64,000 bases of DNA, from the NCBI GenBank assembly GCA_029212905.1, contig JARGPB010000005.1, forward strand, positions 164,712 to 228,711, written 5' to 3'. The notes under the pieces were generated by a model. The model had not been told where the DNA came from and did not search any database. It was given only the letters and a program-made list of their open reading frames with translations. Shown piece after piece: positions 53,452 to 61,896 of the stretch. The stretch is from Thalassovita sp. (lineage in GTDB: Bacteria; Pseudomonadota; Alphaproteobacteria; Rhodobacterales; Rhodobacteraceae). The position numbers and the translations under genes were made by a program. Within the stretch, counting starts at the first letter, position 1; every line of letters begins with the position of its first letter.

Positions 53452-54761
53452 CAGCCTTCCTTCGGTCGATTGTCGATCAGGCGTACCGCTTTACCCTCAC
53501 TGCGCGCGACCTTGCCCGGTTCGGCGACGTTAACTTTCACGCTGATTCCGACGTTCGATTTAACCTTTCCGGCTAAATCCCGGATTGCCGTTTCTTTGAC
53601 ATCAAATGACACGCCCTCGGCCATTTCGACATGCACGGTCATGATGTCCATGCGGTCGGGACGGCTGAGTTCGATCTGGAAATGCGGCGCCAGGGCCGGC
53701 ACATCCATCAGCTGTTCCTCGATCTGGGTCGGAAAGACATTCACACCGCGCAGAATAATCATGTCGTCGCTGCGGCCGGTGATTTTCTCCATCCGCCGCA
53801 TAGACCGCGCGGTCCCCGGCAACAGCCGGGTCAGGTCACGGGTTCGGTAGCGGATGATCGGAAACCCCTCTTTGGTCAGCGAGGTAAAGACCAGCTCGCC
53901 CAGTGCGCCATCCGGCAGAACCTCGCCAGTCACCGGGTCAATGATTTCCGGGTAGAAATGATCCTCCCAAACGTGCAGGCCGTCCTTGGTTTCCACGCAT
54001 TCATTTGCCACGCCGGGGCCGATCACCTCGGACAGGCCATAGATGTCGACCGCGTGCATATCAAAGGCATTTTCGATTTCCTTGCGCATGGAATTTGTCC
54101 AAGGCTCGGCCCCGAAAATCCCCACCTTCAGCGGGCTTTCACGCGGGTCCAGCCCCTGTTTGGCGTATTCATCCAGAATGGACAGCGCATAGGACGGCGT
54201 AACCGTGATCCCGTCAGCGCGGAAATCCTCGATCAGGCGCACCTGGCGCTGGGTCATTCCGCCGGACACAGGCACCACGGTCAGGCCCGCGCGCTCGGCC
54301 CCGCCGTGCACGCCCAAACCGCCGGTGAACAGCCCATAGCCATAAGCGTTGTGCAGCACATCCCCGGGGCGCAGCCCCGAGGCGCGCATACAGCGCGCAA
54401 CCACATCGGCCCACATGGACAGGTCGTTCTTGGTATAGCCCACCACCGTCGGCTGCCCCGTCGTCCCCGAGGACGCATGAATCCGCGAGATTTGTTCGCG
54501 CGGCACGGCGAACAGGCCAAAGGGGTAATTGTCCCGCAAGTCCTGCTTCACCGTGAATGGAAATTTAGCCAGATCCGCCAGCGAGTTCAGATCATCGGGA
54601 TGCACACCCGCCTTATCAAAGCTGTCGCGATAGAACGGCACGTTGTCATAAGCGTGCTGCAACGACCATTTCATCCGCTGCAATTGCAGGGCTGCAATCT
54701 CATCCCGCGAGGCGGTTTCGATCGGCTCCAGATCGCCGGGTTTCGGCGAGAGATCTTTCAT
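53451..54761 (-). CDS. paaK: Phenylacetate-CoA ligase
   Basis: 436-residue AMP-forming ligase that turns phenylacetate into phenylacetyl-CoA. Motifs RIHASSGTTGQPTVVGYTKNDL, YGYGLFTGGLGVHGGAE, GIFGAEPWTNSMR and TGRSDDMIILRGVNVFPTQIE are specific for PaaK. Start MKDLSPKPGDLEP at 54761 with GGAGG 8 bases upstream. The TetR gene follows directly; the thiolase precedes it by about 40 bases. Confidence 0.96.
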   Translation of the reverse strand: MKDLSPKPGDLEPIETASRDEIAALQLQRMKWSLQHAYDNVPFYRDSFDKAGVHPDDLNSLADLAKFPFTVKQDLRDNYPFGLFAVPREQISRIHASSGTTGQPTVVGYTKNDLSMWADVVARCMRASGLRPGDVLHNAYGYGLFTGGLGVHGGAERAGLTVVPVSGGMTQRQVRLIEDFRADGITVTPSYALSILDEYAKQGLDPRESPLKVGIFGAEPWTNSMRKEIENAFDMHAVDIYGLSEVIGPGVANECVETKDGLHVWEDHFYPEIIDPVTGEVLPDGALGELVFTSLTKEGFPIIRYRTRDLTRLLPGTARSMRRMEKITGRSDDMIILRGVNVFPTQIEEQLMDVPALAPHFQIELSRPDRMDIMTVHVEMAEGVSFDVKETAIRDLAGKVKSNVGISVKVNVAEPGKVARSEGKAVRLIDNRPKEG

Positions 54762-54777
54762 GACACGTTCCTCCACT

Positions 54778-54799
54778 AAACGGTGTCGTATGGTTTATT
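54778..54799. promoter_or_regulatory. Candidate TetR operator between thiolase and paaK
   Basis: AAACGGTGTCGTATGGTTTA has symmetric ends (AAAC/GTTT) and shares CGTATGGT with a site in the paaI-paaZ promoter region. It lies directly upstream of the paaK ribosome binding site. Weak evidence from two sites only. Confidence 0.35.
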
Positions 54800-54802
54800 G
54801 GT

Positions 54803-55996
54803 TCAGACGGATTCCAGCATCAGGGCGATACCCTGACCCACGCCGATACACATGGTGCAGATGGCCCGTTTCACGCCAGCATCGACCATGTTGATCGAAG
54901 CCGTCAGCGCCAGACGCGCGCCCGACATGCCCAGCGGGTGACCCAAGGCAATTGCACCACCGTTCGGGTTCACATGATCCGCATCATCCGGCAGACCCAG
55001 CTGCCGCATGGTGGCCAGACCCTGCGCGGCAAATGCCTCGTTCAGTTCCAGGAAATCGACGTCGCTGATTTTCAGCCCGTGACGATCCAGCAAGGCTTGC
55101 GTCGCCGGGGCCGGCCCGATGCCCATGATCCGGGGCGGCACGCCCACGGTGGCCATCGAAACGATCCGCGCCTTGGGCGTCAGCCCGTATTTTTTTACAG
55201 CGTCACCGCTGGCCACGATCAACGCCGCAGCCCCGTCATTCACGCCACTGGCATTGCCCGCCGTCACGCTGCCACCCTCGCGGAAGGGCGTGGGCAGCTT
55301 GCCCAGCTTCTCCAGCGAGGACATGCGCGGATGTTCATCCGTGTCAAACACGATGTCGTCGCCGCGCCGCTGCGGGATCGTCACCGGGGTGATCTCGCGC
55401 GCCAGACGGCCCGAGGCAATCGCCGCCGCTGCCCGTTGCTGCGAGCGCAGGGCGAAGGCGTCCTGATCCTCGCGGCCGATATTAAAATCGGCGGCCACGT
55501 TTTCGGCCGTTTCGGGCATCGAGTCCGTCCCGAACTGCTTGTGCATCTGCTTGTTAACAAAGCGCCAGCCGATGGTGGTGTCATAGATTTCGGCCTTGCG
55601 AGAAAAGGCGCTGGTGGCCTTGCCCTGCACAAAGGGCGCGCGGGACATGGATTCCACGCCCCCCGCAATGATCACTTCAGCCTCGCCACATTTGATGGCC
55701 CGCGCGGCGGTGCCGATCGCATCCAACCCCGAACCGCACAGCCGGTTCATCGTGGTGCCAGGCACACGCTCGCCCAGACCCGCCAGCAAGGCCGACATCC
55801 GCGCCACGTTGCGATTTTCCTCGCCCGCGCCGTTGGCGTTCCCCATGATGACCTCGTCGACAGTTAACCCCTGAAAAGGAGCAACCACATCACGTATCAC
55901 CTGCGCCAGCATATCGTCGGGTCGCACCGACGACAGCGTGCCGCCATAGCGTCCAATCGGGGTCCGCAGGCCCTCGCATAAAAATGCCTCTCTCAT
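54803..55996 (-). CDS. paaJ: 3-oxoadipyl-CoA thiolase
   Basis: 397-residue thiolase that splits 3-oxoadipyl-CoA into succinyl-CoA and acetyl-CoA, the last step shared by the phenylacetate and benzoyl-CoA epoxide routes and the beta-ketoadipate pathway (then called PcaF). Nucleophilic Cys in NRLCGSGLDAIG, His in GGAIALGHPLGMSGAR, Cys in TMCIGVGQG. Starts MREAFLCEGLRTPIGRYGG, a PaaJ/PcaF hallmark. Overlaps paaI by 4 bases. Confidence 0.94.
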   Translation of the reverse strand: MREAFLCEGLRTPIGRYGGTLSSVRPDDMLAQVIRDVVAPFQGLTVDEVIMGNANGAGEENRNVARMSALLAGLGERVPGTTMNRLCGSGLDAIGTAARAIKCGEAEVIIAGGVESMSRAPFVQGKATSAFSRKAEIYDTTIGWRFVNKQMHKQFGTDSMPETAENVAADFNIGREDQDAFALRSQQRAAAAIASGRLAREITPVTIPQRRGDDIVFDTDEHPRMSSLEKLGKLPTPFREGGSVTAGNASGVNDGAAALIVASGDAVKKYGLTPKARIVSMATVGVPPRIMGIGPAPATQALLDRHGLKISDVDFLELNEAFAAQGLATMRQLGLPDDADHVNPNGGAIALGHPLGMSGARLALTASINMVDAGVKRAICTMCIGVGQGIALMLESV

Positions 55997-56427
55997 GCCT
56001 CTTCCTCCTCGAAGTGCTGTCCTTTAATTTGCCGGGACAGTCCACGAAACAGCGCCACCTTGCGTCCGTCTTCGCCCGTCACCAGCACATCGTACACACC
56101 TGACCGTCCAGTCAGGGAAATCTCTTCGGCGGACGCGGTCAGCATCTCGCCTTTTTTGCCGGGCGCCAGGAAGGTGATGGTGTTTTCCTGCGCCACGACC
56201 AGGTTGTTATGGCTGTTGCAAGCATAGGCAAACGCCGTGTCCGCCAGCGTGAAAATATATCCGCCGTGGCAAATCGCGTGGCCATTCAGCATGTCATCGC
56301 GCACCGACATTGTCATTGCTGCCAGCCCCGGCGCGATGCGCGTCAGCTCCATCCCTGCCGCCTGAGCGGCCACGTCCTTGGACCACATCGCTGCCGCGCT
56401 GCGCTCTGCTCGTTCTTGTGGTGTCAT
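55993..56427 (-). CDS. paaI: Phenylacetate-pathway thioesterase PaaI
   Basis: 144-residue hotdog-fold thioesterase that releases CoA from dead-end phenylacetyl- or hydroxyphenylacetyl-CoA products. The active region NGHAICHGGYIFTLADTAFAYACN and the N-terminal AAAMWSKDVAAQAAGMEL fit PaaI. First gene of the minus-strand paaI-paaJ-paaK-TetR unit, divergent from paaZ. Confidence 0.95.
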   Translation of the reverse strand: MTPQERAERSAAAMWSKDVAAQAAGMELTRIAPGLAAMTMSVRDDMLNGHAICHGGYIFTLADTAFAYACNSHNNLVVAQENTITFLAPGKKGEMLTASAEEISLTGRSGVYDVLVTGEDGRKVALFRGLSRQIKGQHFEEEEA

Positions 56428-56466
56428 ACGGCCCTTCCTCCCTGTCGCGTTTCAAGGCTTGCACAA

Positions 56467-56485
56467 AACCGACCGTATGGTCAAT
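56467..56485. promoter_or_regulatory. Candidate operator in the paaI-paaZ divergent promoter
   Basis: AACCGACCGTATGGTCAAT includes the imperfect palindrome GACC-GTAT-GGTC. It sits between the divergent paaI and paaZ starts and resembles known ACCGACCG-type TetR sites in aromatic clusters. Binding by the TetR at 52876 is inference. Confidence 0.45.
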
Positions 56486-56542
56486 AGTATTGAAATAGGA
56501 ATTATATTGCTACATACTGTGGGCAACCCAGGAGGAAACCCA

Positions 56543-58570
56543 ATGCTGAAACCCGAAAGCTTCATCGCCGGAAACTGGATAGGCCCCGGCGCCACCGCGA
56601 CGCCCATCATCGGCCCCGTTACCGCAACCGAGATCGCCCTGGCTGGCGGCGCGCGCCTGGACACAGCGGCCATGCTTGCCCACGCTCGAAACATGGGTGG
56701 CCCGGCCTTGCGCGCGATGACGTTTCATGATCGCGCCAAAATCCTCAAGAAACTGGCGCTCTACATCAATGAGCGCAAAGAAGAGCTCTATGCGCTCAAT
56801 GGGCTGACGGGTGCGACTCGCCGTGACGGCGGCGTAGACATCGAGGGCGGAATCGGCACGCTGATGGTTTATGCCTCCAAAGGTCGCCGCGAGATGCCCG
56901 ACAGCCAAATCTACGCTGATGGTGACATCGAGCAACTAGGGCGCAGCGGCGCCTTCATTGGGCAACATATTGCATCCCCCCTGCAAGGCGTCGCGGTTCA
57001 CATCAACGCCTTTAACTTCCCGGTCTGGGGCATGCTCGAGAAACTGGCCCCCACCTTGCTGGCCGGCGTGCCCGCAATCGTCAAACCCGCGACGCAGACC
57101 TGCTATCTGACCGAAGCCTGCTTCCGCATGATCATCGAATCCGGTCTGCTGCCTGACGGCGCCGTCCAGCTGATCATCGGCCGCACCGGCGACTTGCTGG
57201 ATAAAATGGGCCCACAAGATGTGGTCAGCTTCACCGGCTCGGCCGACACAGCCCAAATGCTGCGCACCACGCCTGCATTGATCCAGAACTCGACCAGGTT
57301 CCACGCCGAACAAGACAGCCTGAACGCATCGATCTTGGGCGCGGATGCCGATGCAGACAGCCCCGAATTCGCACTATTCATCAAAGAGGCCGTAACAGAA
57401 ATCACCACCAAGGCCGGCCAGAAATGTACCGCCATGCGCCGCCTATTGGTGCCGCAGCACATGGCCGACACCGTAGCTCAGGCCCTCTCGGCCAAACTGG
57501 CCGCGATCACCGTGGGCCATCCCGATTCCGATGGCGTCCGCATGGGAGCGCTGGCCTCAATGGCGCAAAAAACCGACGTCCTTGCGCGCGCCACACAAAT
57601 CGGCACCGAAGCGCGCCAGATCTGTGGCGCACTGGACAGCTTCCAACCCGTCGACGCAGACGCACAAGCAGCCTTCCTGCCCCCCATCCTGTTCCAATGC
57701 GACGACCCTGACGCGGCGAAAATCATCCACGAAGTCGAAGCGTTCGGCCCCGTGTCCACCATCCTGCCCTACCGCGATACGGCCCATGCCGCCGAACTCG
57801 CCAATCGCGGCGAAGGCTCTCTGGTTGCTTCGGTCTTTACACATGATCCGCAAATCGCCCGCGACATCACCCTGTCCAGCGCGGCCTGGCACGGGCGCCT
57901 GTATATCAACAACCGCGACACAGGACGCGAGGCCACAGGCCACGGTGCCCCCATGCCCCACATGGTTCACGGCGGCCCCGGTCGCGCGGGCGGCGGCGAA
58001 GAGCTGGGCGGCATCCGCGGTGTCATGCACTACATGCAACGCACCGCCATTCAGGGCACCCCCCAAATGATCAGCGCCATTACCGGCACCTGGATCAAAG
58101 GCGCACCGACCAGCGAAAGCCCAACCCACCCGTTCCAACGAACCTTCAATGAAATCCAGATCGGCGAGACCATTCACACCGCGTCCCGCCCGGTCACGAT
58201 GGATGATATTGAGCATTTCGCCCATTTCACCGGCGACACGTTCTACGCGCACATGGACGAAGAGGCCGCACAGCGGAACCCCTTCTTTCCGGGCCGTGTC
58301 GCGCATGGCTACCTGCTGCTGTCCTTTGCGGCGGGCCTGTTCGTCGAACCCAACGAAGGCCCCGTTCTTGCCAACACCGGCCTCAATGGCCTCAGCTTCC
58401 AGAAACCTGTCAGCGCCGGTGACAGCATCAAGGTCGCTCTGACCTGCAAACGGAAAACCAAACGCACCGACAGCTATGGCGAGATCGCCTGGAACGCCAC
58501 CCTTACCAACCAGGACGACGAACAGGTCGCCGAATACGAGCTCCTGACGATGGTGGCCTACGAGCGCTAA
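56543..58570 (+). CDS. paaZ: Oxepin-CoA hydrolase / 3-oxo-5,6-dehydrosuberyl-CoA semialdehyde dehydrogenase
   Basis: 675-residue two-domain enzyme of phenylacetate degradation. The N-terminal aldehyde dehydrogenase (about 1-520) has a Glu in RFHAEQDSLNASI and the catalytic Cys in KAGQKCTAMRRLLVP. The C-terminal MaoC-like hydratase (about 540-675) has FTGDTFYAHMDEEAAQRNPFFPGRVAHGYL and cleaves the oxepin ring. Start MLKPESFIAGNWIG at 56543 with AGGAGG upstream. The ring 1,2-epoxidase genes paaABCDE are not in this window. Confidence 0.96.
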   Translation: MLKPESFIAGNWIGPGATATPIIGPVTATEIALAGGARLDTAAMLAHARNMGGPALRAMTFHDRAKILKKLALYINERKEELYALNGLTGATRRDGGVDIEGGIGTLMVYASKGRREMPDSQIYADGDIEQLGRSGAFIGQHIASPLQGVAVHINAFNFPVWGMLEKLAPTLLAGVPAIVKPATQTCYLTEACFRMIIESGLLPDGAVQLIIGRTGDLLDKMGPQDVVSFTGSADTAQMLRTTPALIQNSTRFHAEQDSLNASILGADADADSPEFALFIKEAVTEITTKAGQKCTAMRRLLVPQHMADTVAQALSAKLAAITVGHPDSDGVRMGALASMAQKTDVLARATQIGTEARQICGALDSFQPVDADAQAAFLPPILFQCDDPDAAKIIHEVEAFGPVSTILPYRDTAHAAELANRGEGSLVASVFTHDPQIARDITLSSAAWHGRLYINNRDTGREATGHGAPMPHMVHGGPGRAGGGEELGGIRGVMHYMQRTAIQGTPQMISAITGTWIKGAPTSESPTHPFQRTFNEIQIGETIHTASRPVTMDDIEHFAHFTGDTFYAHMDEEAAQRNPFFPGRVAHGYLLLSFAAGLFVEPNEGPVLANTGLNGLSFQKPVSAGDSIKVALTCKRKTKRTDSYGEIAWNATLTNQDDEQVAEYELLTMVAYER

Positions 58571-58667
58571 GCTTTCATCTTGCCCCAAATACTCCCGCCG
58601 GAGGCATCCCGAACCTGCCTCCGGCACCCCCCTTTCCCTTGGGGGAAACCCCGTGTAACACGTTGCA

Positions 58668-59462
58668 ATGGATCCGTTGCAGCCTCTCATCTCTGCGCTT
58701 CATGCCGAAGGCCGCCTGCGCGTCTGGTCGCTGGTCATCACCATATTTGGTGACAGTGTTCAATATCGAGGAGGGCGCATATCGAACGTCCGGCTTCAGG
58801 CGCTTCTGGGGCGGATCGGTGTGGAACCCGGCACGATCCGCACGGCTTTGTCCCGCTTGGGGCGCGATGGCTGGGTGACCTCCGAGAGAGTCGGGCGCAA
58901 CAGTTTCTATCAGTTGACAGCGCAAGGACAGGCACATTTCCCTGACGCGACCAGCCGCATCTATGCCGCGCCTCAGGCGACCCCTGTCACACATTGGACG
59001 CTAGCTGTTGAGACCGTTCAGAATGGGCTGCCGGTTGCGCCTGGCGTGGTATTGCGACCTGCCGATCCAGAGGCAGATGCCGCTGCGGACTGCGCTGTAA
59101 CAGGCGATTTGTCGGTCTTGTCGGCTAGTTTGCGGGACAAGTTGCTCAGCACAACGCATCGCTCGGCCTTGGCTGCTCTTCTTGCTGACATTGATGCGTT
59201 GCCCGACACCCCCTTGACCCCGCTGGACGCCGCTGCCGCACGTACTTTGCTGATCCATCGCTGGCGCCGGATCGTGCTGCGTCACCCCGAACCGCCCGCA
59301 GCCCTGTTGCCGCCGGAATTCCAGGACCGTGACCCGCGCGCTGAGGTCGCGAAAGCCTATGCCGCCCTCTTCACTGCTGCAGAAACCTGGCTGGACACGC
59401 CATTGAATGACCTCGGCCCAATGCCCAAGGCGCACCCGCTTTTGGAGACACGTTTCTGCTGA
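58668..59462 (+). CDS. paaX: PaaX family transcriptional regulator
   Basis: 264-residue regulator. The N-terminal winged HTH region (LRVWSLVITIFGDSV, GGRISNVRLQALLGRIGVEPGTIRTALSRLGRDGWV) and the C-terminal domain (HRWRRIVLRHP, AEVAKAYAALF) match PaaX, a phenylacetyl-CoA-responsive repressor. It follows paaZ by about 100 bases. Having both PaaX and a TetR gene in one cluster suggests two layers of control. Confidence 0.92.
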   Translation: MDPLQPLISALHAEGRLRVWSLVITIFGDSVQYRGGRISNVRLQALLGRIGVEPGTIRTALSRLGRDGWVTSERVGRNSFYQLTAQGQAHFPDATSRIYAAPQATPVTHWTLAVETVQNGLPVAPGVVLRPADPEADAAADCAVTGDLSVLSASLRDKLLSTTHRSALAALLADIDALPDTPLTPLDAAAARTLLIHRWRRIVLRHPEPPAALLPPEFQDRDPRAEVAKAYAALFTAAETWLDTPLNDLGPMPKAHPLLETRFC

Positions 59463-59511
59463 GCCGCTGCATTCTCTTGATTTACAGCGGATTTAGCGCA
59501 ACTCTAAGAGC

Positions 59512-59856
59512 ATGAGCATTCATCCCCCCATTCCCTTCCAACACCCCGGCACCCCAGATCAGGTGGCCTTTCATCGGACCGAGCTGGGCGTGATCCTCAG
59601 CCTGTATGGGCGCATGGTCGCGGCAGGAGAATGGCGAGACTATGGGATTTCGTGTCTTCGTGATCGGGCGGTATTCTCGGTCTTTCGTCGCACTGCCGAA
59701 ACCCCCCTCTACCGGATCGAAAAACACCCGAAACTGCGCAATCGGCAAGGCATGTACGTTGTTTTCGGCACCGAAGGACAAACGTTGAAGCGCGGACATG
59801 ATCTGCGCTCGGTTCTACGCGTGTTAGAACGCAAACTGATCCGCGCGGTGGACTGA
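59512..59856 (+). CDS. DUF2794 family protein
   Basis: 114-residue protein of DUF2794, an alphaproteobacterial family of unknown role. Core VAFHRTELGVILSLYGRMVAAGEWRDY and PLYRIEKHPKLRNRQGMYVV. No membrane segment or signal. The next gene starts 3 bases after its stop. Confidence 0.88.
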   Translation: MSIHPPIPFQHPGTPDQVAFHRTELGVILSLYGRMVAAGEWRDYGISCLRDRAVFSVFRRTAETPLYRIEKHPKLRNRQGMYVVFGTEGQTLKRGHDLRSVLRVLERKLIRAVD

Positions 59857-59859
59857 TCC

Positions 59860-60348
59860 ATGCCCCAACATATTGCCGTGCTGGGCGGAGGGCTGATCGG
59901 GGCCAGTTGGTCAGCACTATTTCTGGCTTACGGCCACTCTGTGCATATTTCTGACCCGGATGGTTCGGCTGACGCATTTTGCCGTGGTTTTGTGCGCCGC
60001 GCCTGGCCACACCTGCGTGACCTTACGCAGGGTCTGCCGGACCATCCACCATTGGACCGGCTGCGTGTTTCTTCGACCATCGCGGCCGCCTGCGATGGCG
60101 CCAGTTTCGTGCAAGAGTGCGGACCCGACAGAATTGGCCCCAAACATGCAATGATCAAAGAGGCGGAAACCGCGCTGGCGCCGCATGTATTGATTGCCTC
60201 GTCCACCTCTTCTTTGATGGCCACTGATATACAGGCTCAGGCACAGCATCCCGATCGTATATTGGTGGCGCATCCGATGAACCCGCCCCACCTTGTTCCG
60301 CTGGTCGAGCTGGTGGCCGGGCGCCTGACCTCGCCGGATGATAGTTGA
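59860..60348 (+). pseudogene. 3-hydroxyacyl-CoA dehydrogenase, truncated by insertion
   Basis: 162 codons of a 3-hydroxyacyl-CoA dehydrogenase (or carnitine-dehydrogenase-like) NAD-binding domain: VLGGGLIGASWSALFLAYG, FVQECGPDR, ASSTSSL and VAHPMNPPHLVPLVELVAG. Intact proteins have about 300 residues, so the C-terminal half is missing. Similarity stops near codon 160 and the stop TGA (60346-60348) is the first three bases of the inserted element. The fragment could still fold as a Rossmann domain but should lack activity. Confidence 0.85.
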
Positions 60349-60370
60349 CACTTATTATTGCAGTGATGAC

Positions 60371-60406
60371 GGAAGAGGCTCGAAGAAGGCGGAAGACATC
60401 GGAAGG
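60371..60406. repeat. Four GGAAGR boxes phased at 10 bp
   Basis: GGAAGA at 60371, CGAAGA at 60381, GGAAGA at 60391 and GGAAGG at 60401: one box per helical turn, 25 bases inside the element end. They could bind the transposase or a bending protein. An inverted pair TGTAAA/TTTACA follows at 60410-60430. Confidence 0.55.
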
Positions 60407-60578
60407 CTTTGTAAATAAAGGGTGTTTACAGATGAGGTGGCGATCTTGCGCGAGATATCGTTTGTCACGTAGGACGGCGTTAAATGGGCCTTAAAGGGCG
60501 CTTTCACGGTTGGCGCTTGACCATGGGCGACTTTGCGCACGTATCGCCTAAGCCGTGTTCAAAAAACGATAAAATCTC

Positions 60579-60608
60579 TGAAATGCCCATTATTCAGGGG
60601 CATTTCAG
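60579..60608 (-). terminator. Hairpin downstream of the repressor
   Basis: Perfect 11-bp arms CTGAAATGCCC and GGGCATTTCAG with an 8-base loop. On the minus strand an interrupted T-rich stretch (ATTTTATCGTTTTTT) follows. It is probably the end of the repressor transcript. Confidence 0.6.
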
Positions 60609-60628
60609 GCCTGTGGCAGAGCGCGGAA

Positions 60629-60743
60629 CTGGGACGTTGGCGTCCCAGAAAGAAATCAGCGTCCCAGAATGGCGTTTTGCCCAACAAAATAAGAGGATTC
60701 AGCAATGTGAAGCCTCTGAGTGGCAGGAACGTATCTGGGACGC
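60629..60743. repeat. Four copies of a GCGTCCCAG repeat
   Basis: GCGTCCCAGAA occurs directly at 60640-60650 and 60659-60669 (19 bp apart). Inverted partial copies lie at 60629-60636 (CTGGGACG) and 60734-60743 (TCTGGGACGC). Placement between element end and repressor suggests protein-binding sites for transposition or regulation. Confidence 0.5.
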
Positions 60744-60755
60744 GATTCTGTGGAG

Positions 60756-61889
60756 TTACCGGCTAATTGGCAGCGTTGAGGCCGTCCAGACGACCTCTCC
60801 TATCACCCGGAAATCATAGCCGTCCGCCTCATTCACAACTTCGCTCGGATATTGTGGGTTGTCGCTTAGTACAAGGATGTCTCCGCCTGGCAGATGTTCC
60901 AGGCGCTTCACGCGCAGTTCGCCGCCCTGGCGAAAGGCATACATGCGCCTGCCGCGAATGGCTGTTCGGTTGTGATTGATCATCACCATCGCACCATCCT
61001 TCAAGGTGGGCTCCATGGAGTTGCCATCCACACAAATGAGCGAAGCCATGTCGGGCGAGATACCATTTGCCTTGAGCCACGGCGTCGGAAAGGCGATCGA
61101 CGATATGACCTGTTCACTATTATTCAAGCGGCCGGTTCCGGCTGCAGCCTGAACATCATGGAGCGCGATGACCCCATAGTCACCAGCCACTGCGGGTCCT
61201 GCGAATGGAAAGCTGATGTGCTTTGGGTCGGGAATGAAACGCGCGCGATCGGTTCCGGGGGGGCCGCGAAACACCGCTGCGATCGGATACGCCTGATCGA
61301 CATAATTAGACAGCCGCTCCTCATCGAAGGACTGTTGCTTGCCATCTTCGGGCGGCATCCATCCGCGCAGCTTTAGGCTCTTGCCTGTCATCTTTTCGAG
61401 GCGTTTGATTGAAGTGGAGCCGCCCTTGTCTTTGATCCAAATACGGTCGCCTTCACAAATATCCTGTGCGGGCGTGACCAAGCAGTGGTCGCCCTCTTGA
61501 ATGCCCTCGGGCCGCATAGAGCTGCCGCGCGCGGTGACATAGAAAGCACGAGGATCGTTGATAAAGCTGGGGAGCGGCAACGCTGGCAGATCCGGTTGGT
61601 CTTTGCCCCAGCCCTGGACGCTGCAAGTGGCGAAACCGTGGTGTGGTGCCTTTGCTGCCCAGTTGGTTTGGCTCGTCACTTCCCCTCGTGGTTCGCCAAA
61701 ATAGAGCTCCAAGCCCAGAACGGTAGCTAATGCTTCCAACCTTTCCACGGATGGTGACGAGCCGCGCCGAAGGCTTTGCAATGGTGAGTTGTCAGGCTTG
61801 CCGAAGGCAAGCACTCCGACCTCTGTCTGTGAGAGGCCTTTCGCCTTCCGGCGCACTTCGAGAATTTCATAAATACGCCGTGGGTCCAT
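60756..61889 (-). CDS. Phage repressor: HTH with two S24 (LexA-like) domains
   Basis: 377-residue CI-type repressor. HTH at about residues 5-60 (LSQTEVGVLAFGKPDNSPLQSL). Then two LexA/S24-like units. The first (about 110-180) has Ser124 in GSSMRPEG and Lys162 in TSIKRLE. The second (about 240-370) has Ser291 in GNSMEPTL and Lys328 in LRVKRLE. The segment DVQAAAGTGRL before the second unit resembles the normal self-cleavage linker. Usual repressors have one S24 unit. It would keep the prophage silent and be cleaved after DNA damage. It is divergent from the early genes across a strong operator. Confidence 0.9.
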   Translation of the reverse strand: MDPRRIYEILEVRRKAKGLSQTEVGVLAFGKPDNSPLQSLRRGSSPSVERLEALATVLGLELYFGEPRGEVTSQTNWAAKAPHHGFATCSVQGWGKDQPDLPALPLPSFINDPRAFYVTARGSSMRPEGIQEGDHCLVTPAQDICEGDRIWIKDKGGSTSIKRLEKMTGKSLKLRGWMPPEDGKQQSFDEERLSNYVDQAYPIAAVFRGPPGTDRARFIPDPKHISFPFAGPAVAGDYGVIALHDVQAAAGTGRLNNSEQVISSIAFPTPWLKANGISPDMASLICVDGNSMEPTLKDGAMVMINHNRTAIRGRRMYAFRQGGELRVKRLEHLPGGDILVLSDNPQYPSEVVNEADGYDFRVIGEVVWTASTLPISR

Positions 61890-61896
61890 TGGTGTA

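Larger units (their letters stand above)
60349..60755. other. Non-coding end region of the element
   Basis: About 400 bases between the element end and the repressor stop. It contains the phased GGAAGR boxes, the repressor terminator hairpin and four copies of a GCGTCCCAG-type repeat. An open frame at 60484-60819 runs antisense into the repressor and is not supported as a gene. Confidence 0.5.

Noticed and set aside
60484..60819. 111-codon ORF at the element end
   Set aside because: Runs over the terminator hairpin and into the repressor antisense, with no recognisable domain.
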